NCBI RefSeq assembly: GCF_014650895.1
Contig: NZ_BMVV01000019.1
Location: 79,970-143,969 of the forward strand
Direction: 5' to 3'
Length of the DNA: 64,000 nucleotides
Origin: Streptomyces omiyaensis
GTDB lineage: Bacteria > Actinomycetota > Actinomycetes > Streptomycetales > Streptomycetaceae
The translations under genes were made by a program, and so were the position numbers. Of the stretch, positions 32,881-41,371 are shown one piece after another. A model generated the notes under the pieces. The model had not been told where the DNA came from and ran no database searches. It was given only the letters and a program-made list of their open reading frames with translations. Every line of letters starts with the position of its first letter. The first letter of the stretch is position 1.

Positions 32881-33185
32881 AACGTCTACCTAACGTCGGG
32901 GACTGGGGTCGCGCCGGGCGTCACGGCCGTTTCCGGCCGGTTCCGGCATGCCGGAACCAGGGCCTGGGGAACCCGGGAGCTGGGGGGAACCGGCCTGCCG
33001 CGGTGCTTCGCTGAGCACCTGCTGCCTGGCGACGTCCACTACAGAACCAAATCCCCGAGGGCGGTGCAACGACCCCCTGTACGAGGAAGGTTCGGACTCG
33101 GGGCGGGAGGACCCGGGACCCGGGATGTGGTGTTTTCGCAGCTCATCGCCGGTGATGGGCCTGTTCGGGGGGCCGTTCGCTCCTA
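32881..33185. other. Long 5' leader region of the transglycosylase-like gene
   Basis: 305 bp with no gene. It includes a perfect 20-bp palindrome GGTTCCGGCATGCCGGAACC (32939-32958) and several smaller hairpins (for example GGTGCTTCGCTGAGCACC at 33002-33019). Streptomyces wall-hydrolase genes often have c-di-AMP riboswitches, but I could not find that element's conserved core here. Confidence 0.5.
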
Positions 33186-34043
33186 CTATTTCCGGTCGTA
33201 CGTGACGTGGGTCCTATGAGGCGCCTCACCCGCGGACCCCTCTGCGGGCCCCTCGAATGTGACCTGGGCCTCGAAGTTCGCCCGCCGCGTGGCCCTGCGC
33301 AGCGCCCGCAGCAGCGGCCCGCCGACCGTGAGGGTGAGGACCACCGTGAGCACGGCCCGGCCCAGGTCCCAGCCGAGCGAGGTGGCGATCACGAAGGCCA
33401 GGAAGCGGACGAGGTTCTCGCCCGGCGGGGCCCCGGGGACGAAGGAGATCCCCTGCCCCAGGCCGCCGACCGTCACCCAGCCGTACAGATTGGTGACCGT
33501 GCCGTACGCGAACGCCGCCAGGAAGCCGTACGCGGCGAGCACCAGCCGCTCCGGCCGCCCCCGGACCCCCGCCGGCAGCAGCCCCGCGCCCATCGCGAAC
33601 CAGCCCATCGCGAGCATCTGCGTCGGCATCCACGGCCCCACCCCGCCCGTGAGCAGCGCCGACGCGAACATCGTGACCGCCCCGAGCACGAAGCCGAAGC
33701 CCGGGCCGAGGACCCGGCCGCTCAGCACCATCAGGAAGAACATCGGCTCCAGGCCCGCCGTCCCCGCGCCCAGCGGGCGCAGCGCCGCCCCCACGGCGGC
33801 CAGCACCCCCAGCATCGCCACCGCCTTCGCGTCCATCCCGCAGTCCGCGATGGTCGCCACGACGACCGCGATGAGGAGGGGGAGGATCAGCGCGAAGAGC
33901 CAGGGCGCGTCGGCGGCGTGGTCGGTGACGGCGGAGCCGGCGTCCGCGAAGAGCGGCCAGCCGATGCCGATCAGGCCGACGAGGGAGACGAGGACGAGGG
34001 CGGCGACCGAGCGCGGCCCCAGCCGGACGGGACGGGTCCTCAC
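33186..34043 (-). CDS. ECF transporter S component (probable cobalamin)
   Basis: 285 residues from GTG 34043, overlapping the ATPase stop by 4 nt. It has about seven hydrophobic segments (SVAALVLVSLVGLIGIGWPLF, LFALILPLLIAVVVATI, AKAVAMLGVLAAVGAALRPLG, GLEPMFFLMVLSGRVLGPGFGF and others). GRVLGPGFGFVLGAVTMFASALLTGGVGPWMP is the hallmark S-component region; many relatives are annotated as B12-related. Position in a cobalamin-riboswitch operon makes B12 or a precursor the likely substrate. The C-terminal tail (~25 residues) is polar and probably cytosolic. Confidence 0.88.
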   Translation of the reverse strand: MRTRPVRLGPRSVAALVLVSLVGLIGIGWPLFADAGSAVTDHAADAPWLFALILPLLIAVVVATIADCGMDAKAVAMLGVLAAVGAALRPLGAGTAGLEPMFFLMVLSGRVLGPGFGFVLGAVTMFASALLTGGVGPWMPTQMLAMGWFAMGAGLLPAGVRGRPERLVLAAYGFLAAFAYGTVTNLYGWVTVGGLGQGISFVPGAPPGENLVRFLAFVIATSLGWDLGRAVLTVVLTLTVGGPLLRALRRATRRANFEAQVTFEGPAEGSAGEAPHRTHVTYDRK

Positions 34044-35875
34044 GGGCGCAGCGCCTCCTCCACCTGCTCGACCGTGAGCCACGGCTCGGGCGCCAGGATC
34101 TTCGCGACCTGCGGGGCGAAGGCCGGGGAGGAGACGACGACCTCCGCCGTCGGGCCGTCCGCGACCACCTCCCCGCCCGCGACGATCACCACCCGGTCGG
34201 CCAGCTCCGCCGCGAGCTCCACGTCGTGGGTGGCCAGCACGATCGCGCGGCCCCCGGCGGCGAGCGCGCGCAGCCGGACGACCAGCCGGGCCTTCGCCGC
34301 GTAGTCCAGGCCCCGGGTCGGCTCGTCGAGGAGGACCAGCGGCGGGGCGGCGGTCAGCACCACGGCGAGTGCGAGCGCCAGCCGCTGCCCCTCGGACAGG
34401 TCCCGGGGGTGCGTGGCGTCGGCGACCCCCGGGACGAGCTCCGTCACCAGCGCCCGGCAGGTCCCCGGCGCGGCCCCCGCGTCCGCGTCGGCCGCCGCGC
34501 ACTCCTCGCCGACGGTCTCCGCGTACAGCAGGTCCCTCGGCTCCTGGGGCACCAGGCCGACCCGGCGGATCAGCGTCCGGGGGTCGGTGGCGTGCGGGAC
34601 GAGCCCGGAGACGCGGACCGACCCGGAGGTGGGGGCGATCATGCCGACGAGGGTGGAGAGCAGGGTGGACTTCCCGGCGCCGTTGCGGCCCATGAGCGCG
34701 ATGGTCTCGCCGGGCGCGACCCGGAGGTCGACCCGGCGCAGCGCCTCGACCCGGCCGCGGCGGACGGCGAGCCGGTCGACGTCGAGGAGGGGGGCGCCGG
34801 CCCCGTCCGGGGCCCCGGGCGCGGGTGCGCGGCGCCCGCGGAAGAGGGGGAAGCCCCCGCCCCGCCCCTTCCCGGAAGCAGGGGCCCCGTCCCCGGACCC
34901 CCGTGCCCCGGACGCGGCCGGGGCCGAGACGCGGGGGTCGGCCCCGGGCCCCCGCGTCCCGGCCGGGGCCGGACCGTGCGGCGTCCGGGGACCGGGGTCC
35001 GGGACGGACCCCCGGTCCGGGGAAGGGACGGGGCGGGGGAGAGCCCCGGCGGGGTCCCGCTCCTCCCGCCGCCGCTCCAGCCGCGCCTTCAGGCCTCCCG
35101 CCCGCCGCCGCGCGTCCCGCACCGTCAGCGGCAGCGGCTCCCACCCGGCCAGCCGCCCGAGGGCGACCACCGGCGGGTGCACGGGCGAGACGGCCATGAC
35201 CTCCGCCGGCGTGCCGAGGACGGCGTCCGGCAGCAGCAGGACGCGGTCGGCGTACTGCACGACCCGCTCCAGGCGGTGCTCGGCCATCAGGACCGTGGTG
35301 CCGAGGTCGTGGACGAGGCGCTGGAGCACCGCCAGCACGTCCTCGGCCGCCGACGGGTCCAGGGCGGAGGTCGGCTCGTCGAGGACGAGGACCTTCGGGT
35401 GGGTGGTCAGCACCGAACCGATCGCCACCCGCTGCTGCTGGCCGCCGGAGAGCGTCGCGATCGGCCGGTCCCGCAGCTCGGCGAGGCCCAGCAGGTCCAG
35501 GGTCTCCTCGACGCGCCGGCGCATCACCGCCGGGGCGAGGCCCAGGGACTCCATGCCGTAGGCGAGCTCGTCCTCGACGGTGTCGGTGACGAAGTGGGCG
35601 AGCGGGTCCTGCCCGACCGTGCCGACCAGATCGGCCAGCTCGCGCGGGTGGTGGGTCCGGGTGTCCCGCCCGTCCACCGTGACCCGGCCCGACAGCGTCC
35701 CGCCGGTGAAGTGCGGCACGAGACCGGAGACCGCCCCGAGCAGGGTCGACTTCCCGACCCCCGAGGGCCCGACCAGGAGCACCAGCTCCCCCTCCGGCAC
35801 CGTGAGGTCGACCCCCCGCAGCGTGGGCCCGGCGGCGTCCTCGTACGTCACCGAGACGTTCTCGAAGCGGATCAC
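34040..35875 (-). CDS. Double ABC ATPase (fused EcfA1-EcfA2)
   Basis: 611 residues from GTG 35875 (4-nt overlap with the EcfT gene). First ATPase ~1-240: Walker A GPSGVGKST, Q-loop GQDPLAH, signature LSGGQQQR, Walker B VLVLDEPTSALD, switch His in MAEHRLE. A ~110-residue linker rich in Pro/Gly/Arg follows. Second ATPase ~370-605: Walker A GRNGAGKST, Q-loop VPQEP, signature LSEGQRLALALA (a degenerate form of LSGGQ), Walker B LVLLDEPTRGLD, His in ATHDVELA. This fused EcfA pair powers the ECF importer with the neighbouring EcfT and S proteins. The LSEGQ signature is a common variant in fused ATPases. Confidence 0.95.
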   Translation of the reverse strand: MIRFENVSVTYEDAAGPTLRGVDLTVPEGELVLLVGPSGVGKSTLLGAVSGLVPHFTGGTLSGRVTVDGRDTRTHHPRELADLVGTVGQDPLAHFVTDTVEDELAYGMESLGLAPAVMRRRVEETLDLLGLAELRDRPIATLSGGQQQRVAIGSVLTTHPKVLVLDEPTSALDPSAAEDVLAVLQRLVHDLGTTVLMAEHRLERVVQYADRVLLLPDAVLGTPAEVMAVSPVHPPVVALGRLAGWEPLPLTVRDARRRAGGLKARLERRREERDPAGALPRPVPSPDRGSVPDPGPRTPHGPAPAGTRGPGADPRVSAPAASGARGSGDGAPASGKGRGGGFPLFRGRRAPAPGAPDGAGAPLLDVDRLAVRRGRVEALRRVDLRVAPGETIALMGRNGAGKSTLLSTLVGMIAPTSGSVRVSGLVPHATDPRTLIRRVGLVPQEPRDLLYAETVGEECAAADADAGAAPGTCRALVTELVPGVADATHPRDLSEGQRLALALAVVLTAAPPLVLLDEPTRGLDYAAKARLVVRLRALAAGGRAIVLATHDVELAAELADRVVIVAGGEVVADGPTAEVVVSSPAFAPQVAKILAPEPWLTVEQVEEALRP

Positions 35876-37140
35876 GCGGACGACTCCTCGCGGGCGGGCG
35901 GTACGGGGGCGATGACGGCGGGCAGCAGACCGGGGAGGACCGACAGGGCCGGCCACAGCGGGAGCTCCGGGGCGGTCAGGGGCACGACGCCGGGGTGCAG
36001 CGCGTCCGGCGCGTAGGCGTTGGCCCGGATCATGAGGACGGCCACCGCGATGCCGGAGGCGGCGACCAGCCAGGAGCGGGGGCCGAAGCGGTCGGGGCGG
36101 TAGCGGGTGCGGACGCTGCGCCGCCCGCCCAGCCGGAGCCCCCCGACGGCCGCGGCCAGCCCGGCGGCGAGCAGCGGCAGCCCGTATCCGGCGCCCTGGG
36201 CGGCGAGCAGCCCGTACGAGCCGGCGCAGACGCCGAGGAGACCGCCGAGGGTGAGGACGTTCGTGGTGCGGCGGACGGCCGGCGGGACCCGGGCGGTGCG
36301 CCCGTATCCGCGCGCGTCCATCGAGGCGGCCACGGCGACGGACCGTTCCAGGGCGCCTTCGAGGACCGGGAGGCCGATGTGGAGGACCGCCCGCACCCCG
36401 CCGGCGGGCCGGCCGCGCAGCCGCCGGGCGGTGCGCAGCCGCACCACGTCCGCGACCAGGTTCGGCGCGAAGGTCATCGCCACGACGACCGCGACCCCCG
36501 CCTCGTACAGCGCCCCCGGCAGCGACTTCAGCAGCCGCGCCGGGTTGGCCAGCGCGTTCGCCGCGCCCACGCAGATCAGCAGGGCGGCCAGCTTGAGCCC
36601 GTCGTACAGGGCGAAGACCACCTGCTCGGCGGTGACCCTGCCGCCGAGCCGGATGCCCTGCGCCCACGCGGGCAGCGGCACCTCGGGCAGCGTGAACAGC
36701 ACGTGGGTGCCGGGGATGGGGGAGCCGAGGGCGACGGAGAAGACGATCCGCAGGGCGACGACGAACAGGCCGAGCTTGACGAAGGCCCCGTAGGACCGGG
36801 CCCAGGGCGCGTCGGTGCGGCGCGCCGCGACCACGTATCCGGCGACGCCGACGATCAGTCCGAGCACCAGCGGGTTGGTCGTCCGGGAGGCGGCGACGGC
36901 CAGCCCCAGCGCCCACAGCCACCAGGCACCCGGATGCAGTGCGTTCCCCCGGTCGGCCACCGGTGCGAGCAGGCGCGCCCGCCACCCGGCGCGTCCGGCC
37001 GGGCCCGCCGTGCCGGGGGTGCGGGGGCCGGGGGCTCCGGTGGGGTCCGCGGGGTCGGCGGCGCGCCGGAGGGCTCGCGCGCTCCGGACGCCGGCCGGGC
37101 CGGCGGTGGGGTCCGCCGGGGTCTCGCTCGCCCGGGTCAT
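35872..37140 (-). CDS. ECF transporter T component (CbiQ/EcfT)
   Basis: 422 residues from ATG 37140 (overlaps the upstream stop, ATGA). A ~65-residue Ala/Pro/Arg-rich N terminus precedes the CbiQ domain with several transmembrane helices (WWLWALGLAVAASRTTNPLVLGLIVGVAGYVVAA onward). The coupling-helix signatures are present: VRLRTARRLRGRPAGG and AASMDARGYGRTARVP (family motif ARG). A C-terminal extension with two further transmembrane helices is present, longer than simple EcfT. It transmits ATPase movements to the S component. Confidence 0.92.
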   Translation of the reverse strand: MTRASETPADPTAGPAGVRSARALRRAADPADPTGAPGPRTPGTAGPAGRAGWRARLLAPVADRGNALHPGAWWLWALGLAVAASRTTNPLVLGLIVGVAGYVVAARRTDAPWARSYGAFVKLGLFVVALRIVFSVALGSPIPGTHVLFTLPEVPLPAWAQGIRLGGRVTAEQVVFALYDGLKLAALLICVGAANALANPARLLKSLPGALYEAGVAVVVAMTFAPNLVADVVRLRTARRLRGRPAGGVRAVLHIGLPVLEGALERSVAVAASMDARGYGRTARVPPAVRRTTNVLTLGGLLGVCAGSYGLLAAQGAGYGLPLLAAGLAAAVGGLRLGGRRSVRTRYRPDRFGPRSWLVAASGIAVAVLMIRANAYAPDALHPGVVPLTAPELPLWPALSVLPGLLPAVIAPVPPAREESSA

Positions 37141-37814
37141 GCGCGGCGGCGGGACTTCCAGACGGCCGCGGCGCCGAGGGCGAGGACGGCGCCGCCGCCG
37201 ACGAGCAGGCCGAGCGACGGTCCGTCGCCGTCCTCCTCGGCCGCTGCGGGGGAGGTCCCCGGGGAGGCGGTGGCGCCGGTGGCGGGGGCCGGGTCGGCGA
37301 CCGCCTCGCCGCAGCCGGTGCGCGGGTAGCCCGCGATGCCGCAGAGCATGGCGGCGCTGTCGTAGCGCAGCGGCGCGGCGACGGCCGCGAGGGCGTCCGC
37401 GCCGGTGCCGCTCTCGGCGATCCGGGCACAGCCCGTCGTCGGCGAGTCCTTCGGCGGGGTCTCGCCCGCGGGGGCGTCCTGCGGGGTGCCGAAGTCGACG
37501 ACGACCGCGATCCGCTTGGTGCCGGCCTTCTTCCCGACGTCCGCGCAGACCGCGCCGAAGTCCGGCGCGGCGGTCGGCCTGGTCGCGTCGGCGGAGTCCT
37601 CGCTCAGTGCGAAGCGGAAGCCGATCGCGGCGCCGTCGGCGGGCCGGTCGGTCGCCGGGCCCTGGGTGGCGTAGGTCCACTTCCCGGCGTCGGCCTGCCA
37701 GTACGACCAGTACCGGTAGCCCGCGGCCTGGGCGGGGGCGGCCGCGCCGAGGGCGAGCAGCAGCCCGGCCGTCCCGGTGGCGAGCGCCCCGGCGGCCCGT
37801 CCGCGGCGCGTCAC
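37137..37814 (-). CDS. SCO2322-like surface protein of the B12 operon
   Basis: 225 residues from GTG 37814 (4-nt overlap with upstream stop). Signal peptide (GALATGTAGLLLALGAAAPAQAA), an extracellular domain starting YRYWSYWQADAGKWTYATQGPA with IGFRFAL, CADVGKKAGTKRIAVVVDFG and paired Cys, then a linker and a C-terminal transmembrane anchor (LGLLVGGGAVLALGAAAVW) with basic tail. It resembles the SCO2322 family of streptomycetes. Encoded between the toroid protein and the importer, it is probably an extracellular partner in substrate capture; that function is inferred. Confidence 0.82.
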   Translation of the reverse strand: MTRRGRAAGALATGTAGLLLALGAAAPAQAAGYRYWSYWQADAGKWTYATQGPATDRPADGAAIGFRFALSEDSADATRPTAAPDFGAVCADVGKKAGTKRIAVVVDFGTPQDAPAGETPPKDSPTTGCARIAESGTGADALAAVAAPLRYDSAAMLCGIAGYPRTGCGEAVADPAPATGATASPGTSPAAAEEDGDGPSLGLLVGGGAVLALGAAAVWKSRRRA

Positions 37815-39070
37815 TTCTTGCGGCCGCTCAGGAGGAAGCCGATGCCGACGCCGACGACCATGCCGATGCCGATGATCCACCAGACGTCGAAGCCGAGGAA
37901 CGAGTCCTCGTCCTCGTCCTCGGTGGAGGCGGCGGAGGTGTCGGGGGTCTTGGGCGCCGGGCCGGTCGCGTTCAGCGCCTCGACCAGGTCGACCTTGCCG
38001 AACTCGCGCGGGTCGGCCTCCATCGCGCGGGCGGCGAGGATCAGCTGCGCGTAGGCGGCGGGGCCGGACTCCTTCGCCCACGGGGCCGCGTTCTGCTCCA
38101 GCCACTGGAGCGCGGGCTCGGCGAGCCGGGCGGTGCCGGCGGCGGCGAGGGCGACGACGGCGTCGGCGGTGTTGCCGAAGTCGGGCTTCGGGTCGGTGTC
38201 GGTGGCGCCCGGCAGCGGCGGGGTGGTCAGGTGCCCGGTCTGCACGAGCGCCTTGGCCAGGTAGGAGGCGCCGTTGAGGGCGGCCCGCTCGACGGTCGGC
38301 TCGGAGAGGTCGACGCAGGTCGGGGCCTGCGGCGGGGTGGCCTTCACGGCGGTGATGCCCTTGCCGAGCCCGGCGAGGGTGGCGGCGGCGGTCGCGTCCG
38401 CGTTGGCGAGCAGCTCGCCCTCCTTGTCCGGCTGGTACGCGAAGGCGCCGGGGCCCTCGTCCTCGGAGCAGGGCAGCGCGAGCGCGAGCAGCGCGTCGTA
38501 GGGGGTGCGGCCCTCGGCCGAGGTGTAGGAGCCGGGCTTCACGCCGGACGCGGCGAGGGCGCTGACGACGATCGAGGTGGAGTTGGCGTCGCTGGGGCCG
38601 CCGGGGGTGTAGCTCCAGCCGCCGTCCTTGTTCTGCACGCCGCGCAGCCAGCCGTAGCCGGACGTGACCGCGGTGTCGATCTTCGTCGGGTCGGCGGCCT
38701 CGCGGCGGACGGCGCCGAGCGCCTGGAGGGCGACGGCGGTGGCGTTGGAGTCCCGCATCGTCGTGGCGTCGCAGGGCTTCGTGGTGTCCGCGCGGTAGGA
38801 GGCGAAGGAACCGTCCGCGCACTGCTGGCCGAGCAGCCAGTCCACCGCCGTGTCGGCCGGCTGGTAGCCGGTGGCGCGCTGGGCGAGGAAGGCGAGCGAC
38901 TGGCGCCAGACGCCGTCGTAGGTCGGGTCGCCCTTGCCGTACAGGCCGGGCGGGAGCGCGGCGGCGGAAGCGCTCGGCGAGGGTGCGGCGGCGGCGGTGC
39001 CGGTCGCGGCGGTGCTGAGCACGGCTGCCGCTGCGGTGAGCGCGGCGGCGGCGCGACGGACGCTGATCAT
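37811..39070 (-). CDS. Surface-anchored alpha/alpha-toroid (prenyltransferase/squalene-oxidase repeat) protein of the B12 operon
   Basis: 419 residues from ATG 39070 (GAGAGG 5 nt upstream). Signal peptide (AAAALTAAAAVLSTAATGTAAAA), then repeated helical hairpins with the terpenoid-cyclase/prenyltransferase-type repeats: VDWLLGQQCADGSFASY, SGYGWLRGVQNKDGGWSYTPG, NSTSIVVSALAASG and AALNGASYLAKALVQTG. An acidic stretch (TEDEDEDS) and a C-terminal transmembrane helix (WWIIGIGMVVGVGIGFLL) follow. Human intrinsic factor and transcobalamin use the same alpha/alpha barrel to bind B12. With a cobalamin riboswitch upstream and an ECF importer downstream, this protein is a good candidate for a bacterial B12 capture protein. 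That binding is inference. Confidence 0.88.
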   Translation of the reverse strand: MISVRRAAAALTAAAAVLSTAATGTAAAAPSPSASAAALPPGLYGKGDPTYDGVWRQSLAFLAQRATGYQPADTAVDWLLGQQCADGSFASYRADTTKPCDATTMRDSNATAVALQALGAVRREAADPTKIDTAVTSGYGWLRGVQNKDGGWSYTPGGPSDANSTSIVVSALAASGVKPGSYTSAEGRTPYDALLALALPCSEDEGPGAFAYQPDKEGELLANADATAAATLAGLGKGITAVKATPPQAPTCVDLSEPTVERAALNGASYLAKALVQTGHLTTPPLPGATDTDPKPDFGNTADAVVALAAAGTARLAEPALQWLEQNAAPWAKESGPAAYAQLILAARAMEADPREFGKVDLVEALNATGPAPKTPDTSAASTEDEDEDSFLGFDVWWIIGIGMVVGVGIGFLLSGRKK

Positions 39071-39085
39071 GGTTGCCTCTCGTGC

Positions 39086-39106
39086 GGGCACCGGACACCG
39101 GTGCCC
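39086..39106 (-). promoter_or_regulatory. Expression-platform hairpin of the riboswitch
   Basis: GGGCACCGG and CCGGTGCCC pair perfectly around ACA, ending 5 nt before the Shine-Dalgarno of the toroid gene. It could gate ribosome access when the upstream B12 riboswitch binds ligand. Confidence 0.6.
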
Positions 39107-39109
39107 CCC

Positions 39110-39275
39110 GGGGGCCCGCGTCCGGCGCCGTATTCCTCGACGGTGCCGGCGCTCACGTCCCGGGGCAGGGCGTTCCGGCTCCGTGCACGGGGCACGTCAC
39201 GGTTGCGGGTCAGCGCCGGATTCGCACCGGCTTTCCCCTGCTCGGGCATGAAGACGACCGGCCCACTGTACCGGC
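39110..39275 (-). promoter_or_regulatory. Cobalamin riboswitch
   Basis: On the minus strand the conserved core reads GGGAA (39237-39233), GCCGGTGCGAATCC, then GACCCGCAACCGT, followed by a B12 box AGCCGGAACGCCCTGCC (39164-39180). These elements and their order match the cobalamin aptamer. It sits directly upstream of the five-gene ECF operon, so intracellular adenosylcobalamin should repress that operon. The exact 5' end is approximate. Confidence 0.93.
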
Positions 39276-39441
39276 CTCCGGAGCCGCCGCCCCGGGCGTG
39301 CGAGCCGCGTCACACCGCCGTGCGCCCGGCCCCCGCGGCGGCGTGCGCCGCGGCCGTCCGCGCCTCGCCGGCCGCCCCGCGGCGGCGTGCGCCACCGCCC
39401 TCCGCGTCTCGCCGGCGCCGCGGGCCGCCGTCCCCCGTGCC

Positions 39442-40479
39442 TCACACGGCGACGTACGCCACCGGCTCCGTCCCCGTCAGGGCCTCCGCGCGGCCCAGCT
39501 TCACCAGGCGGCGGATGTGGGCCTCGGCCTCGCTGACGGCGATGTTGCGGGAGCCGTACGGGATGCGGTCCCAGGGCCGGTTCCACTCCATCCGCTCCGC
39601 GAGCTGCCACGGGGTGAGAGGGGTGGTGAGCAGGGCGAGGAGCCCGGCGAGCCGCTCCTCGTGGTGGTCGAGGAGCTCGCGGACCCGGCCGGCGGCGTCG
39701 GCGAAGGCGTGCTGGTGGGCGGGGAGGACCTCGGCGACACCGAGCCGGCCGATGCGCTCCAGGGAGTCGAGGTAGTCGCCGAGGGGGTCCGTGACCGTGG
39801 CGTCGTCGGGGTCCTCGTACAGCCCGATGTGCGGGGAGATCCCCGGGAGCAGGTGGTCGCCGGAGAAGAGCCGGCCGTGGCCGGCCAGGCCCGCCGGGTG
39901 CTCCTCCTCCAGGTGGAGGCAGACGTGGCCGGGGGTGTGTCCGGGGGTCCAGACGGCGCGGAGCCGCCGTCCGGCGAGGCCGAGGAGTTCGCCGGGGACG
40001 ATCTCCCGGTCGGGCAGGGCGGCGCCGAGGCCGGGCAGGGTCCGCATCCGGCCGCCGGAGCGGGCGGCGCGCAGCGGCGCGAGGTGGTCCTCGGGAGCGC
40101 CGGCGGCGGCGAGCTTGCGGGCGAGGTAGTCGAGCCAGGTGCCGGGGTCGGACTCGCGGGTGCGGCGGACGACGGCGGTGTCGGCGGCGTGCATGGCGAT
40201 CCAGGCCCCGGAGGCCTCCCGGACCCGGCCGGAGAGTCCGTGGTGGTCGGGGTGGTGGTGGGTGATGACGACGCCGTGGACGTCGCCGATGCCGATCCCC
40301 AGCGCGCCGAGCCCGTCGTTCAGCTCGGTCCAGGAGTCGGGGTCGTCCCATCCGGTGTCGACGAGGACCGGCCCGCGGTCGGTGTCGAGGACGTGGACCA
40401 GGGTGTGCCCCAGCGGGTTGTCCGGGATCGGCACCCGCAGCGACCAGACGCCTCCGCCGTGCTCGGTCACCTGCGTCAT
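39442..40479 (-). CDS. MBL-fold metallo-hydrolase
   Basis: 345 residues; ATG 40479 has GGGGA 5 nt upstream, while ATG 40491 adds MGTL. Metal-binding motif THHHPDHHG (residues ~74-80), further ligands in TPGHTPGHVCLHLEE and SGDHLLPGISPHIGLYED, then a C-terminal helical domain (HHEERLAGLLALLTTPLTPWQLAERM, beta-lactamase-like winged-helix tail). This is the glyoxalase-II/LACTB2-like subgroup that often hydrolyses acyl-thioesters. The 17-bp operator at 40531-40547 precedes it, linking it to the P450/aldehyde-dehydrogenase set. Substrate unknown. Confidence 0.92.
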   Translation of the reverse strand: MTQVTEHGGGVWSLRVPIPDNPLGHTLVHVLDTDRGPVLVDTGWDDPDSWTELNDGLGALGIGIGDVHGVVITHHHPDHHGLSGRVREASGAWIAMHAADTAVVRRTRESDPGTWLDYLARKLAAAGAPEDHLAPLRAARSGGRMRTLPGLGAALPDREIVPGELLGLAGRRLRAVWTPGHTPGHVCLHLEEEHPAGLAGHGRLFSGDHLLPGISPHIGLYEDPDDATVTDPLGDYLDSLERIGRLGVAEVLPAHQHAFADAAGRVRELLDHHEERLAGLLALLTTPLTPWQLAERMEWNRPWDRIPYGSRNIAVSEAEAHIRRLVKLGRAEALTGTEPVAYVAV

Positions 40480-40530
40480 GAGCGTCCCCATCTCTCCCGC
40501 GCGGTAAGGCTGTTGCCCATCATAGCCAGA

Positions 40531-40547
40531 ACTGACTATCCGTCAGA
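40531..40547. promoter_or_regulatory. 17-bp operator at MBL promoter
   Basis: On the minus strand TCTGACGGATAGTCAGT, 52 bp upstream of the MBL start. It has CTGAC-N5-GTCAG dyad symmetry and is one of four matching sites in the window. It overlaps the 3' end of the gene at 40543. Confidence 0.65.
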
Positions 40548-41361
40548 ACGATCCGCGGTGCGCCGGATCGCCCCTCCGGCGGACCGGGTCCGGGAGCCGC
40601 CGCCGGTTGTCGCCGGCCACCCCCGGCCCCCCGTCGCGCGGCCGGCGGGCCGGGCGGGCGCGGTGCGCGGGTGCCCGCTCCCGGCGTTCTCGGCCGGCGC
40701 CGTCCTCGACGCCTCCTCGCAGGCCCCACTCGTCCGAGCCGGAAGAGACCAGCGCGGTGCGGCCCCGGGGGAAGGGGAGGGCCTCGGCCTCGCCCGTGTG
40801 GACCGCCACCGGCGAGTCGGCTCCTCGCCACCAGGTGTCGGCCAGTCCCCTCGCCTCGGGCACCGGCTCGAACCCGTCCGGCACGACGCCGCCGACGTCG
40901 TCGCCGGTGACCTTGACGATCCGCTCCGCCCACAGGGAGGCGTGGCGGGCCGGCGCGAGGGACTCCACCCAGCCCTCGACGGTGGCGCGGAGGGGCACCC
41001 ACCGGTCCGAGCGGATGCCGAACTCGCCGGACGGCCCGATCCTGAACCCGTACGGGACCGAGCTCCTCTGCGTCCCGGCCTCGAACCACCATCCTCCGGA
41101 TCCGGAGCCCTCGGGGGAGTCCGCGGCGAGGTGCCTCGGGCCGCCCTCGTACCGGGACGCGGGAGGGAGGACCAGGCCGCCCCGGCGTTCCTGGTGCGCC
41201 GCCATCCGGTCGACGACCGCCGCCGGGACGTCCCGTTCGAGCCACCACCGTCTGTGGTCCTCGGCGTGCCTGACGCCGACCTTGACCCCGTGCGCCCGGA
41301 CGAAGGCCCGGGCGCGGCCGGTCAGGCCGTCGGGCACGTCGCCGAAGAGGTCGGGATCCAC
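40543..41361 (-). CDS. Hypothetical protein, conserved N-terminal ~220 residues
   Basis: 272 residues from ATG 41361. The first ~220 residues have normal composition and many aromatic and conserved-looking motifs (MDPDLFGDVPDGL, RHAEDHRRWWLERDVPAAVVDRM, GGWWFEAGTQRSSVPYGFRIGPSGEFG, ADTWWRGADSPVAVHTGEAEAL). The last ~50 (RERRERAPAHRARPARRPRDG...) are Arg/Pro-rich and probably the result of read-through or C-terminal decay. It is transcribed 10 bp after the PemK/MazF-like gene, which suggests a linked pair. I do not recognise the family. Confidence 0.65.
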   Translation of the reverse strand: MDPDLFGDVPDGLTGRARAFVRAHGVKVGVRHAEDHRRWWLERDVPAAVVDRMAAHQERRGGLVLPPASRYEGGPRHLAADSPEGSGSGGWWFEAGTQRSSVPYGFRIGPSGEFGIRSDRWVPLRATVEGWVESLAPARHASLWAERIVKVTGDDVGGVVPDGFEPVPEARGLADTWWRGADSPVAVHTGEAEALPFPRGRTALVSSGSDEWGLRGGVEDGAGRERRERAPAHRARPARRPRDGGPGVAGDNRRRLPDPVRRRGDPAHRGSF

Positions 41362-41371
41362 CGGAAGGACG

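Noticed and set aside
32881..33185. c-di-AMP (ydaO) riboswitch before the transglycosylase-like gene
   Set aside because: The family is a common target, but the conserved CCGAAUCCGUCAGCUAACC-type core is not present on the right strand.
40543..40700. Second gene hidden in the Arg-rich end of the 272-residue protein
   Set aside because: None of the three minus frames shows a start with Shine-Dalgarno or convincing composition.
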